A stretch of 64,000 nucleotides of DNA from Lachnospiraceae bacterium (GTDB taxonomy: Bacteria > Bacillota > Clostridia > Lachnospirales > Lachnospiraceae). The stretch covers positions 62,001 to 126,000 of the forward strand of contig JAAWKU010000001.1 in assembly GCA_022797535.1 (NCBI GenBank), in the 5' to 3' direction. A program made the translations under genes and the position numbers. Of the stretch, positions 9,487 through 18,979 are shown one piece after another. Each line of letters starts with the position of its first letter. The stretch's first letter is position 1. The notes beneath the pieces are model-generated. The model did not search any database, was not told the DNA's origin, and saw only the letters and a program-made list of their open reading frames with translations.

Positions 9487-9562
9487 AATTTACCTGCATA
9501 CATATCACAAACTACACTTGCAATACAACACAAATCTATGTTTATTGCGAAGTACTTATATA
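9487..9562 (-). repeat. Degenerate copy of the dispersed repeat
   Basis: tacctgcatacatatcacaaactacacttgcaatacaacacaaatctatgtttattgcgaagtac aligns imperfectly with copies at 3804 and 36216. Confidence 0.45.
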
Positions 9563-9595
9563 TCGTGCCGCAATTCGGTATTATCATATGACGCC

Positions 9596-10240
9596 TTAAA
9601 CCTCTTCCTCCACCGACAAAAAGCATTGCTCCGCAATATTCCCCCACTGCTCTTTCACCCTCATCGGGCAGTTGAACACCCCATGCAGTACTGTTTTCCG
9701 CATCCTCACCACATACATCCGGTTATAAAACTGCCCGTCCAGTGCAAAACCTTTGAAATCAAACCAGCTCATTTCATTCCCTTGCTCTGTCGTCATATCA
9801 CTTGTCTGGTTCTTTATTCTGATAGCAGGATTGACATTGCGCAGCGCATTTTGGAACTGGCTGCTCATGGTTTTAGTATCCCCCTCTTCCAGCATTACCG
9901 GCAGGATATTGAAACAGAAATTTACCGTACTGTCAAGGCTCGTAATCACAATTTCCGGCGCATTTTTAGAAGGGTATTTCGTATCCTTTACCAAATCCGG
10001 CATAACGATAAACTGCTCCGGCAGGCATATGCTGATCTTTGTATTCGGCAATGTAACCCTCGTAAACGTAAACAGTTCGTCATCCACATAAATACCCGTT
10101 TCCAATGTTGTGTGCTTTAGCCTCTCCATTTCTCTTTTTGCTTCCAAAATTTCCTCGTCAAAATATTCCATGGCAAATTCTCCTCTATCCCTGGCAAATA
10201 TCCAGTTCGTCCGGTGTACTGATAAAGATCCGGCTGGCAT
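9596..10240 (-). CDS. DcrB/DUF1795-like protein, candidate effector adaptor/chaperone (start likely the internal MEYFDEEI, near 10171)
   Basis: About 190 aa soluble protein between spike genes and effector; ends MYVVRMRKTVLHGVFNCPMRVKEQWGNIAEQCFLSVEEEV, resembling DUF1795/DcrB-type proteins. Confidence 0.45.
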   Translation of the reverse strand: MPAGSLSVHRTNWIFARDRGEFAMEYFDEEILEAKREMERLKHTTLETGIYVDDELFTFTRVTLPNTKISICLPEQFIVMPDLVKDTKYPSKNAPEIVITSLDSTVNFCFNILPVMLEEGDTKTMSSQFQNALRNVNPAIRIKNQTSDMTTEQGNEMSWFDFKGFALDGQFYNRMYVVRMRKTVLHGVFNCPMRVKEQWGNIAEQCFLSVEEEV

Positions 10241-11483
10241 TTATTTTTACGCCGCTCTTTGCCAAAACCGTGACTTTCCCTGTGCTTCTTACCCCGGCAG
10301 CGCCATCCCCGACAGAAAGACTATGTTTCCCATGATTAGAGAAATCAACACTTCCCGCATATAGATGCAATGTGTTCCCTTCCTTTGTCGCAAGATTGCG
10401 GTTCCAGTCATCCCATCCGTTTTCTTTGTTCTCTGGCAGACAATGCATGACAAATCCTTCCCTCTCATCTCTGCCGCCAAAATATAGAATGATATGGGCG
10501 CCCGTCTCCGGCATGGCATACAGGGCGTTCCCTGTCTCCGGGTACCATTCGTAAAAATATTCTCCCATTGAATTTCCGTCATCTATATCCAATGCAACCC
10601 TTACCTGCTCCTGTCTGGTCTCCACTACAGTCCCTCTCAAACCAAGACCGCAAAACCGATCCAGATAGATAGGGCTTGCCGCATAGCTCTCCCGCAGCAG
10701 ATAATGATACGTCAGTTCTCCGTTCTTAAACTCTGCCCGCACCCCGTATATGGTCATTTCCATGCTGCAGAAAGCAGTCCTGTCGCCAAGCTTATAAAAT
10801 TCCCGGCTCTCCACTCCATAGGCTGTGCCGCTCCTGCCTTCAGCAGATTCCCGGTACATTTCCATGGTATATTCTTCTTCTGAAAAACCAGAAACCTTAT
10901 CACCCTTTCGCATGCCGAACCAAAAAGCCGGTTCTCCTGTTACAATATCCGGAATAATACAAGTTCCCAAACGGCTGGCAAGGCGCCTGCAAAATGCCCA
11001 TGGTGTTTCTTTGTATTGGATAAACGGTTTCCCTATTTCCCTGTCTTTACCTGCTGTGCAGATCACCCGTCCTCCCGCACACTCCGCCACATACTGCACT
11101 ATCTTTGCATAGGTTTCCTCTCCATCCTGAAAGGAGCTTGAGCCCGGTACTTGATCCAGCTTGTAGGAACCGGATTTTGCCTCCAAATGGATTTTCACTG
11201 TCCTGCCAACATGTTCTGTCCTGATTTGGGTCAGTTGTCCATGAAATAATGTAGTATCCTTTCCGGAAATCAACCGGACTTTACTGTTACGCAGTCCGGC
11301 TGCCTGCTCCTGCCCATCTATATAGCCTTCAACTGTCAATAGCGCATGCTCATTGATTTCCCATGTAAAACCAAAGCTTTCTACTCCTAAAAGCGGCATA
11401 GGGCTCTCCAGCCTTATCTGGTCTGTTATCTCCGTAATCCTTATCTCTCCTGCCATATGTATACCTTTATCTTCTTTCCGCAT
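10185..11483 (-). CDS. VgrG-like spike protein 2 (gp27/gp5-type)
   Basis: FIQYKETPWAFCRRLASRLGTCIIPD, YFYEWYPETGNALYAMPETGAHIILYFGG, C-terminal HSLSVGDGAAGVRSTGKVTVLAKSGVKINASRIFIS. Confidence 0.8.
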   Translation of the reverse strand: MRKEDKGIHMAGEIRITEITDQIRLESPMPLLGVESFGFTWEINEHALLTVEGYIDGQEQAAGLRNSKVRLISGKDTTLFHGQLTQIRTEHVGRTVKIHLEAKSGSYKLDQVPGSSSFQDGEETYAKIVQYVAECAGGRVICTAGKDREIGKPFIQYKETPWAFCRRLASRLGTCIIPDIVTGEPAFWFGMRKGDKVSGFSEEEYTMEMYRESAEGRSGTAYGVESREFYKLGDRTAFCSMEMTIYGVRAEFKNGELTYHYLLRESYAASPIYLDRFCGLGLRGTVVETRQEQVRVALDIDDGNSMGEYFYEWYPETGNALYAMPETGAHIILYFGGRDEREGFVMHCLPENKENGWDDWNRNLATKEGNTLHLYAGSVDFSNHGKHSLSVGDGAAGVRSTGKVTVLAKSGVKINASRIFISTPDELDICQG

Positions 11484-11553
11484 GCCCCATCCGGCGATGC
11501 TGTTGTCATATCCTTTATTCTTTACCCTGAAGTTACTCCGGAGATTAAGTACA

Positions 11554-12930
11554 TTACAGCTTGATCTGCGCTCCGCTCATATTCAGGTCTCCGCCCAAAT
11601 TCATTTCTGTTTCACCCTGCTTTAGCTTTATCTTGTTCGGGGCGCTTAACTCGATGGAGGCATTGGAGCTGGATATGCGCAGAGAACCTCCTGCCGACAA
11701 CGTCACAGAGCCTCCACTTACGATTTCAACACCTTTCTGGTCAGACAATTCCACATATGTCCCATCATTGTTTGTCAATAGGATTTTATCCGGCGCCAGC
11801 TGTATTTCCTTTCCTTCCTTGTTGCGCCAGAGTTTCCGCCCCGGCTCCGTCCTGAGCGCCGCCTCTCCTTCATGGTAGGCGCTGGCAGCATACGCATCCT
11901 GCTCTTTGTCTGTAGGGAAGTACAACCGAACCCTGTCACCATTTTCCGGCATGCAGTACCAGCCGGTTCCATCCTGTGAAGAATAGGGTGTGGCATAAGG
12001 GAACCAGTATACGCCTGTCTTCCCTTTGTTCCCATCCTCTGTGATTTCCATCCGTATTTTTTCACCTCTGATTCCCTGCACAGTGCCAAACAAGGAAGCC
12101 CCTGAAAGATGGACATTATACAGCATAGGGACCTCAAAACCGGCTTTGGGAAGCATATAGTACACATGAGAAAGAGTATTTCCCCGCATCCTGCTTTCTA
12201 TCTTCCAGACAAACATCCGATGCCCGTTGATAATCCCGCAATCCCCCAGCTCATAAACTTCCCTGCTCTCCCATATATATGATACGGCAGCATTCTGGAT
12301 GCCCTTTTCCTCACTGCATGTATCCAGATTGTAGCAGGACGAGTATTCCATAGAATCCCCCTGTATTGTATTCTTCCTCTCCGGTAAACCAAAGTAATAT
12401 TTTCCCCCGCAGGTGGCGCAGTCCGCCACCAGCACGGTATGCTTCATGCTGGCAACCCTTTTTACGAATTCCCAATCCGTTTCCTTATACTGCATGATGA
12501 ATCGGCCGGTTTTTTCCCCTTTTGCCACCGTCATGATTTTTTCTCCATTCGCATAGCCCCGTCTGCATATATCCAGAATGTCGCTGTACAGTAGGTCTGT
12601 ATTCTGAAAGCTGCGGATTCTTTTAGTAATATCCATCCGTAAAGTGCCGGATCGGAGAACCAATTCCATCCGGCAGGTTCCGCCCTTTACCTTCATGCCC
12701 ATTTTCTCCACAATGCCGCAGAATATAATGCTCTCTCTTCCATCCTGTGCAGCGGCCGCTACCTGTACCCATTCCTGCTGTCTTGCCGCCTGTAAATATT
12801 CCTCTTTCTTTCCAAAAGGGATATATCCCGACAGACTTACCGCAGCGTGCTCGTTTAGTTGCTGCCTTCCCTGATACTCCTCAACTTTCATTTCCTCAAA
12901 AGGATGGACAATAATATAATCTTCTCTCAT
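11554..12930 (-). CDS. VgrG-like spike protein 1 (gp27/gp5-type)
   Basis: FIMQYKETDWEFVKRVASMKHTVLVAD, WFPYATPYSSQDGTGWYCMPENGDRVRLYFP, repetitive C-terminus GGSVTLSAGGSLRISSSNASIELSAPNKIKLKQGETEMNLGG. Confidence 0.85.
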   Translation of the reverse strand: MREDYIIVHPFEEMKVEEYQGRQQLNEHAAVSLSGYIPFGKKEEYLQAARQQEWVQVAAAAQDGRESIIFCGIVEKMGMKVKGGTCRMELVLRSGTLRMDITKRIRSFQNTDLLYSDILDICRRGYANGEKIMTVAKGEKTGRFIMQYKETDWEFVKRVASMKHTVLVADCATCGGKYYFGLPERKNTIQGDSMEYSSCYNLDTCSEEKGIQNAAVSYIWESREVYELGDCGIINGHRMFVWKIESRMRGNTLSHVYYMLPKAGFEVPMLYNVHLSGASLFGTVQGIRGEKIRMEITEDGNKGKTGVYWFPYATPYSSQDGTGWYCMPENGDRVRLYFPTDKEQDAYAASAYHEGEAALRTEPGRKLWRNKEGKEIQLAPDKILLTNNDGTYVELSDQKGVEIVSGGSVTLSAGGSLRISSSNASIELSAPNKIKLKQGETEMNLGGDLNMSGAQIKL

Positions 12931-12950
12931 CTTCGGTTCCTCCTGCTTGC

Positions 12951-13460
12951 TTATTCTTTGACAGTCAATTCGATTTCTCTCAAACCAAGTCCGGTCACTT
13001 CCCTCCTTAACAGGCTTTCTGCCAAGTCAAGAGAAATGACTGTATGCCTCTTAAGAGAATCCCTCACCCAAAAAATATGCTTATCCAGTTCCACTGTCTC
13101 GCTTTGTGCGCCGTCCTGCCTTTCCCTGATGGAAAGCTTATCTGTCTCATCAAACACCGGCAACTGGTACAATTCTGACTTACCGCTTATCTGATCTAAC
13201 AGAATTACATCCCTGCAAAAGCAGCGCTCCCTGTACATCCTGATTACCTCTGCCGCCTTCAGGGACAGCAGAAGAAAAGGGAATTGGATAATATCGGTGA
13301 AAATTGTCCTGTCAGACGGTTTAATTGTAAAAAGCTGTCTGTCCGGCAGTCTTGGAAATCCCTCCAGCCTGATATCCCGCACGTCAAATTTTCCATACCA
13401 GTTTTCAAGCTGCGGCGCATACTTCAGTTCCGGCGCCTCCTGTATCTCAAAATATTTCAA
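12951..13460 (-). CDS. Imm43/DUF1629-like (MXAN_0049 immunity-type) protein
   Basis: Likely TTG start at 13460 after GGAGGA; KYFEIQ...FTDIIQFPFLLLSLKAAEVIRMYRERCFCRDVILLDQISGKSELYQLPVFD matches the layout I associate with this family. Confidence 0.5.
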   Translation of the reverse strand: MKYFEIQEAPELKYAPQLENWYGKFDVRDIRLEGFPRLPDRQLFTIKPSDRTIFTDIIQFPFLLLSLKAAEVIRMYRERCFCRDVILLDQISGKSELYQLPVFDETDKLSIRERQDGAQSETVELDKHIFWVRDSLKRHTVISLDLAESLLRREVTGLGLREIELTVKE

Positions 13461-13471
13461 TGCATCTCCTC

Positions 13472-14242
13472 CTAATCCACTATAATTTTTCTTCTGGACG
13501 CTTTTTCCTTTCCTCTGCTGATCCCTGTGCCTCCCAGCTTTCTTGTGACATGGCACATTTCGTAAAATAGATTCTCCGTGGACACCCCGTCTACGTTTCT
13601 TTCATTTCTTTCCAAATAGTCTTTCAGTATCTCCATTGGAATTGCCCCCGGCTGGTTCAGACATAAATAGGCAAATCCGATATCTTCTGCCTCCGGGCTT
13701 CCCGACGCCAGTATCTCTCTGGCAAATCTTCTTATGACTGCCGGTGCCATGGACCTTTCCCGCAGGCCTCCCCATGTGGCATATAAGTAATTCAAGGTGT
13801 TATATTCCGTAGCCATATCCAAAAAATCTGTATGCCTGTCTCTGAGCGCAGCGCCTTCCTGCAGCTTGTACCGGCATACCTCAAATTCGTTATCTTTTAG
13901 TACGGTATCTGCATCTGCCACTAACTCCATTTTATATACATGATAATCTGCCGATTCCTGCTGCGTCTGGAAGCGCATTTTAACTGAGATAAATTCATCA
14001 CAGGGGGCATAAGGGATGCTTTCTTCCGCATCCATAAGACAGATAAAGCCGCCATACTTTATGATTCCCGGTCCTACCACAATTTGCTTTCCATCTGCCC
14101 TGACATCACAGCCCCGTAGCATCCCGTCTGCATATTCCTCATAATCCAGACGAGCCTGTGTGAAGGAATAATCCCGAAGCGCCCAGAGCAGTTCTTTTTT
14201 CAGTATCCGGTTTCTCTCAAACAATGGGTATAAATTCTGCAT
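13472..14242 (-). CDS. Putative baseplate protein, TssK N-terminal-like
   Basis: 256 aa; RDYSFTQARLDYEEYADGMLRGCDVRADGKQIVVGPGIIKYGGFICLMDAEESIPY; order next to VgrG genes. Confidence 0.4.
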   Translation of the reverse strand: MQNLYPLFERNRILKKELLWALRDYSFTQARLDYEEYADGMLRGCDVRADGKQIVVGPGIIKYGGFICLMDAEESIPYAPCDEFISVKMRFQTQQESADYHVYKMELVADADTVLKDNEFEVCRYKLQEGAALRDRHTDFLDMATEYNTLNYLYATWGGLRERSMAPAVIRRFAREILASGSPEAEDIGFAYLCLNQPGAIPMEILKDYLERNERNVDGVSTENLFYEMCHVTRKLGGTGISRGKEKASRRKIIVD

Positions 14243-14259
14243 GCCTGATCCCTTCCCTC

Positions 14260-16881
14260 CTACTTCATCCCATCGAAGAAGTTCTGCACCCAGCCCTCGT
14301 TTTCGAAGTAGAATTCCTCGCTTTTTCCAAGGTAGAGTTTCTCGTCACTGCGGTAGATGGGGACGACACGGAAAGCCCACTCCATAGAAACCGCCCAGAC
14401 AAAAAACTTGACTTCGTTCTCCACAATATCATCCGTGTCTGCCTGCAGGATATGCGTCCCATACAGTTCCTGAATTTTCTCATACTCAGCTTCCCTGAAA
14501 TCCGTCAGTGAACTCTCACAGGTATACTGATACCTCACTATCCCTTCCATGTCTCTCAGATAGAGCTTCAGCGTCAGTTCTTCCATGTTTCTGGATATCA
14601 TACCGCTTGCGCTTTTCCGCTTCAGACAGTGTATCAGCACCACCTCTTCGCCGCTGTGGGTATTGGCTGTAATACAGTATGGCAAGGCCGGCTCCTGCGT
14701 TCGGATACTGATATCCGCATAGCCATACCGCTTGTCTTTCAGAAATTTTAGCGCCCCGTCCACACAGGTCATCTTCAATTCAAAATCCTTTGCCTGATCG
14801 CCGTCTCTGCGCTTAAACTGGATTGTTTTTCCCGGTACATATTCCTTCAGGGCATCCCTGAAAATATCTATCTTGCAGGACTGTCCCGTAAGCTTGATAA
14901 TCGAGTATTCCTCCAGTACATTCTCCTCATACATCTTCTCCATGAATCTGCGGATCACCCCATAAATATCTGCCTTCAGCAGCATCTCCACCGCAAAGAT
15001 GTTTAAGTAAATGTCCGGAAATTCCTTTATTGTTTCCAATCCACTGTCCGTCTGTGCTGACAGCTTCCACTTATCCACCGGAATCCATGTGGCGGCATCT
15101 TCCCTGACCGGCTGGGATGCCAGCACAATCCGCAGGGTTGCCACCCTGTTATAAAATTCTTTCTTTACCGTTTCCGCAAGCTGGAAAAGAAAATAGAAAT
15201 TATTTTTTACTTTGAAATAGTCCTCCCTGCTCCGGTTTTCAAAATCCTTAAAGCGGGTCGGCACATACCGCTCCGCCTCCTCGTAGTTCTCCTTCAACTC
15301 CTGATAGATCTCCTCTGTCCCGTGTTTATCCACATACCGAAAGATATCCATGTCATACTTTGACAGGATTGTCTCAACCGGTGTGAGTGCCCCTTCATAC
15401 AGCCTGTTTACCAATGCGATTTTCAAAAACTGCATAATGCGGTACGTCAGGTTATTCCCGCCGAAATCCGTATCCCCGTTTTCATAAGCAGTTTCAATAT
15501 CTATGCGGTACGACGCTCTCCTGTCCCATACACGGAAGCTGCAGGAACACAGATCTGTAGTGCCACCGCCGCAGTCAATGATCAGCGCCTTATACTCCTC
15601 ACCGTCCTCCACGCTCCCATTCCGGATGACCTCGGATATAGTGTTGTACAGCACGGACACTCCTTCATCCACCATTTCCTGACCGCCCGGAGAATAGTCC
15701 GGCAGTATCTGGGAGAACAGCTTCCGAAACTGCGCTTTCTGTTTGACCGGGCAGGAAATATGTACTACGTTTATTTCGCATTTAAATCGGTTTCTGACTG
15801 CATTTATCACATACTCAAAGTACGCTTTCAGTATCTCCCTTCGGGGAACGAAGCCCCTTCGTCCCTGCCGGTCCGTAATCTCCTCCTGCTTATCGTAATC
15901 CCCAATCCAGCGCTTGATGTCATAAAATACACAAAACCCTTCGTCTATGTAGCTGGAATCTGCAAGGCGGATGGCTTCATACCCAAAGAGAAACTCCGGT
16001 TTCCCCTCCTCCACAGAAAGCACTCCTACCACACTGGGAAACAATGTGCTTTCCTGCCATCCGTCCCGGTTGTCATAGAATACTGCATAATTGGCGTCAT
16101 TCTCTTTCAGTCCACGCTCACCGTCATGAAGCCCCATCTTTTCAAAATACTGGTTGTCCAGATACACACCTGCCGTGGTGTTGCTTGTCCCAAAGTCCAT
16201 CGCCATAGGCATGGAAAGCGTGACGGGCTGCCTCACTTCAAAATCAAGGAGCGGTATCCGGTACAGCTCCAGATATTCGGGAAGGGCTTCCTGCTGCCCT
16301 GTATATATCCGGTATAGGACCTCCGAAACACGGCGGTCCATACAGTATAAGCTGTAATTCTTTACGTCTGATTCACGACAGGGAATTTCCGCTGCCTTTG
16401 TCAAATACAGACAGTCTGCTCCTGCACCCACAGAAACGACATTCAAGATGGCGCATAAAGTCATATCGCCTCCTACCACCAGGGCATTTGTACCCTTTAA
16501 CTGCTCATCATAGGGCAGGGTAAGACGGTCATAAATACCGATGGCGATTCCTTCATATGCAATGATTGTGGAATTGCATTTCAGGTTTCGGTCATGCCTC
16601 TCCCGCAGCCGGGTTTCCCTGAGAATCCGCTCCAGAGCCATAGCTCCCTCTTCACTATGCCTGTCAATCAGGAAACATTCTTCCTCTCCCCTGAAGCGCA
16701 GGATAGTTCTGACAAGCTCCTCCTTGTCCATGGGATTGATAATTCCCTGTATGATTTTTTCCTTACGGCAAATCTCCCTTAGCTGGAAAGTAGTCATCAG
16801 GAGCAGTTCCTCTTTTCGGTACCGCTTTACTGTTTTTTCCCGTGGGGCTTTTGGTTTTAATACATATCCATACTTATCCAC
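14260..16881 (-). CDS. Giant Hsp70/actin-fold ATPase with N-terminal SAP-like region
   Basis: MAMDFGTSNTTAGVYLDNQ (phosphate 1), ALIIDCGGGTTDLCSCSFRV (phosphate 2), IIKLTGQSCKIDIFRDAL (adenosine); N-terminal YRKEELLLMTTFQLREICRKEKI. Confidence 0.85.
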   Translation of the reverse strand: MDKYGYVLKPKAPREKTVKRYRKEELLLMTTFQLREICRKEKIIQGIINPMDKEELVRTILRFRGEEECFLIDRHSEEGAMALERILRETRLRERHDRNLKCNSTIIAYEGIAIGIYDRLTLPYDEQLKGTNALVVGGDMTLCAILNVVSVGAGADCLYLTKAAEIPCRESDVKNYSLYCMDRRVSEVLYRIYTGQQEALPEYLELYRIPLLDFEVRQPVTLSMPMAMDFGTSNTTAGVYLDNQYFEKMGLHDGERGLKENDANYAVFYDNRDGWQESTLFPSVVGVLSVEEGKPEFLFGYEAIRLADSSYIDEGFCVFYDIKRWIGDYDKQEEITDRQGRRGFVPRREILKAYFEYVINAVRNRFKCEINVVHISCPVKQKAQFRKLFSQILPDYSPGGQEMVDEGVSVLYNTISEVIRNGSVEDGEEYKALIIDCGGGTTDLCSCSFRVWDRRASYRIDIETAYENGDTDFGGNNLTYRIMQFLKIALVNRLYEGALTPVETILSKYDMDIFRYVDKHGTEEIYQELKENYEEAERYVPTRFKDFENRSREDYFKVKNNFYFLFQLAETVKKEFYNRVATLRIVLASQPVREDAATWIPVDKWKLSAQTDSGLETIKEFPDIYLNIFAVEMLLKADIYGVIRRFMEKMYEENVLEEYSIIKLTGQSCKIDIFRDALKEYVPGKTIQFKRRDGDQAKDFELKMTCVDGALKFLKDKRYGYADISIRTQEPALPYCITANTHSGEEVVLIHCLKRKSASGMISRNMEELTLKLYLRDMEGIVRYQYTCESSLTDFREAEYEKIQELYGTHILQADTDDIVENEVKFFVWAVSMEWAFRVVPIYRSDEKLYLGKSEEFYFENEGWVQNFFDGMK

Positions 16882-16933
16882 TCGTATCCTGCCTCCGTAC
16901 TATCATGTGGCACCAACCATATGTTCCTCGCCG

Positions 16934-17626
16934 CTAAAACAACACCATTTCGTCCAGCAGCATTGTCTCCTCCACGTCAATAATTCCAAAATGTTTGTCC
17001 CAGAAAAGGAATGCCTGAAAATGGATGGGCAGGAACATGTCCTGCAGGAATTCTATCCTCTTCCGCTCCTGAGCTGTATCCTTTCTTCCGATATATACCA
17101 ATACATCCCGTGCCTGCTCATTGCTGGCATACACAAGAGAAGCAGGATACATGTATCGCATAACTTCCCTGAATAGGAAAATGGAACTGCCGCACCTGTA
17201 CAGCTTCCATATGAAACCCAGAAGCCTGCGCAGCTTGGCTTTTTCAAAGTGTGCTACCGCTTCTGCCGCTTTCTGCCCACACACGCCGTCCAGCAGGTCT
17301 TTTAACAGGAACCGCAGGGCATATTCCTGTCTGGAAAGCCCCTGACGCAAATCTGCCTGTACCATGTAATGCATGGTAATGTCGAAGAGCAGTTCCCTGA
17401 TTTTTTCGTGCCCCTCCACGTTGTCATCGAACACAGCAGAGAATTCCTCTGCAAAGCGGTACAGGGGATTGATCTCCACCTCGGTTGATTCCAGAGTGTT
17501 GCTGTTAAGATTTTCCAGCACCACCTCGGCGTAGGGGCTGCCGTTTCGAACAGAGCGGTATGTGATTTTCTCCCTTGGTATGCCGGATTGATCGGCGGCA
17601 AAGGCGGCTTCCCAGATGTAATTCAT
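16934..17626 (-). CDS. Uncharacterised protein of the contractile-system operon
   Basis: 230 aa ORF co-oriented with flanking genes. Confidence 0.6.
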   Translation of the reverse strand: MNYIWEAAFAADQSGIPREKITYRSVRNGSPYAEVVLENLNSNTLESTEVEINPLYRFAEEFSAVFDDNVEGHEKIRELLFDITMHYMVQADLRQGLSRQEYALRFLLKDLLDGVCGQKAAEAVAHFEKAKLRRLLGFIWKLYRCGSSIFLFREVMRYMYPASLVYASNEQARDVLVYIGRKDTAQERKRIEFLQDMFLPIHFQAFLFWDKHFGIIDVEETMLLDEMVLF

Positions 17627-17675
17627 ATAATACCTTCTTTTTGTTTCATAATATTCATCATCTCTTTATACTTTG

Positions 17676-18977
17676 CTAACCGCATAAAATTCCCACGCAC
17701 CTATACTCCCCCATCTCAAGCTGGATTCGTGAAACTGCAAACTGAACCATACTGTCATTCAGATATTGTCCTTGTTTCTTTTCTACAAACTCCAATACCA
17801 ACACCCGTCTGCTTTCCATGGGAAAAATGCCCTCCTCCACAAACCAGTCCATGACTTCTTCCTTTGGATAGTCACCAATGCTGTCACATATTCTATAACC
17901 AGACAGTTCTACATATTCCCCTATATCCAGCTCCGCCACTCTACGGAATAAATCTGCTTTAGTCAGCAACCGTGCAGGTGTTTCATTTGAGATTCTCCTA
18001 AAATAACTGTCTTTTTTATGATTCGATAAGAGTGGAGCCGTATAACCTAACGAGTTTTCCGTTTGTCTCTGTACAATACGCAATGCCTTCCAGTCCTCAA
18101 AGGTCTCTTCTTTGGATTTCATAAGAATTTTTCCCTCTTCATGACGGATTTCCAGAATATTGACGTTTGATACTACCAGATACCCATCGTCCGAATCAGC
18201 ACCCCCCACTCTAAACTCATGCTCATAATATATGCCATCAATACAGGGGAGCATGAAATCCGTGCTGTCAAAGCTGATTTGTTCTATATTCCACAATGGC
18301 ATAATGCCGTGCAGAATAAAGTCTCCATATTCTCCATAATCCACTTCTGCCTGAATCGGTTCCTTTGCCGTATCATTCTCCCCATCACATATCATAAACA
18401 CGTCATAAAATTTATCCAGATATCCTGTGTGCATCGTTTCCCACGGAATATGGTTATCTAAAAAAGCATGGTAAAGCAACTCTATCCGCTCTCGATATCT
18501 CTGCGCACGCCGCACATGAAATACCATCTCCCGCGCGCTTTCCACCCCACAAACGCCATGAAAATGTGCAGCATTTTCAAACCGTCTTGCTGTTTTCCCA
18601 TCCGCTTTCAAGAATATTGTCCCTACATAAATCTCATTTTCTGCACCTGCCCAAACTTTTTCTTCGTTTAAATCATCCTGACATACGGGAAAAAGCGTGT
18701 CATTCGTTGGATCATAGTCTCTTTTTTGGATTATGGTGCTGACAGTTTCATAACATTTGACAGGTGCTTTTGTCTCCTCATAAACACGTTTTTCAAGCGC
18801 CTGATACTTTCTTTCCATGCAGTGCATGATTTTTCCCAGTCCATCCCATAAGACCGCCTTCGCAAACCGTCTTTCATCTAAATCATCTATTTCTTTCAGG
18901 CGTTTTTCAATGTACTGCTCAAAATCCATTGGGTATTCCATTACCGCAGATAGATTTTTCTCTCCCCTATCTTCCAT
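17676..18977 (-). CDS. Uncharacterised protein, candidate baseplate component
   Basis: 433 aa ORF ending 2 nt before the start region of its upstream neighbour; no recognised domain. Confidence 0.6.
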   Translation of the reverse strand: MEDRGEKNLSAVMEYPMDFEQYIEKRLKEIDDLDERRFAKAVLWDGLGKIMHCMERKYQALEKRVYEETKAPVKCYETVSTIIQKRDYDPTNDTLFPVCQDDLNEEKVWAGAENEIYVGTIFLKADGKTARRFENAAHFHGVCGVESAREMVFHVRRAQRYRERIELLYHAFLDNHIPWETMHTGYLDKFYDVFMICDGENDTAKEPIQAEVDYGEYGDFILHGIMPLWNIEQISFDSTDFMLPCIDGIYYEHEFRVGGADSDDGYLVVSNVNILEIRHEEGKILMKSKEETFEDWKALRIVQRQTENSLGYTAPLLSNHKKDSYFRRISNETPARLLTKADLFRRVAELDIGEYVELSGYRICDSIGDYPKEEVMDWFVEEGIFPMESRRVLVLEFVEKKQGQYLNDSMVQFAVSRIQLEMGEYRCVGILCG

Positions 18978-18979
18978 GC

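Noticed and set aside
9450-9647. 65 aa minus-strand ORF
   Set aside because: Intergenic, covers the degenerate repeat copy and overlaps two better-supported genes.
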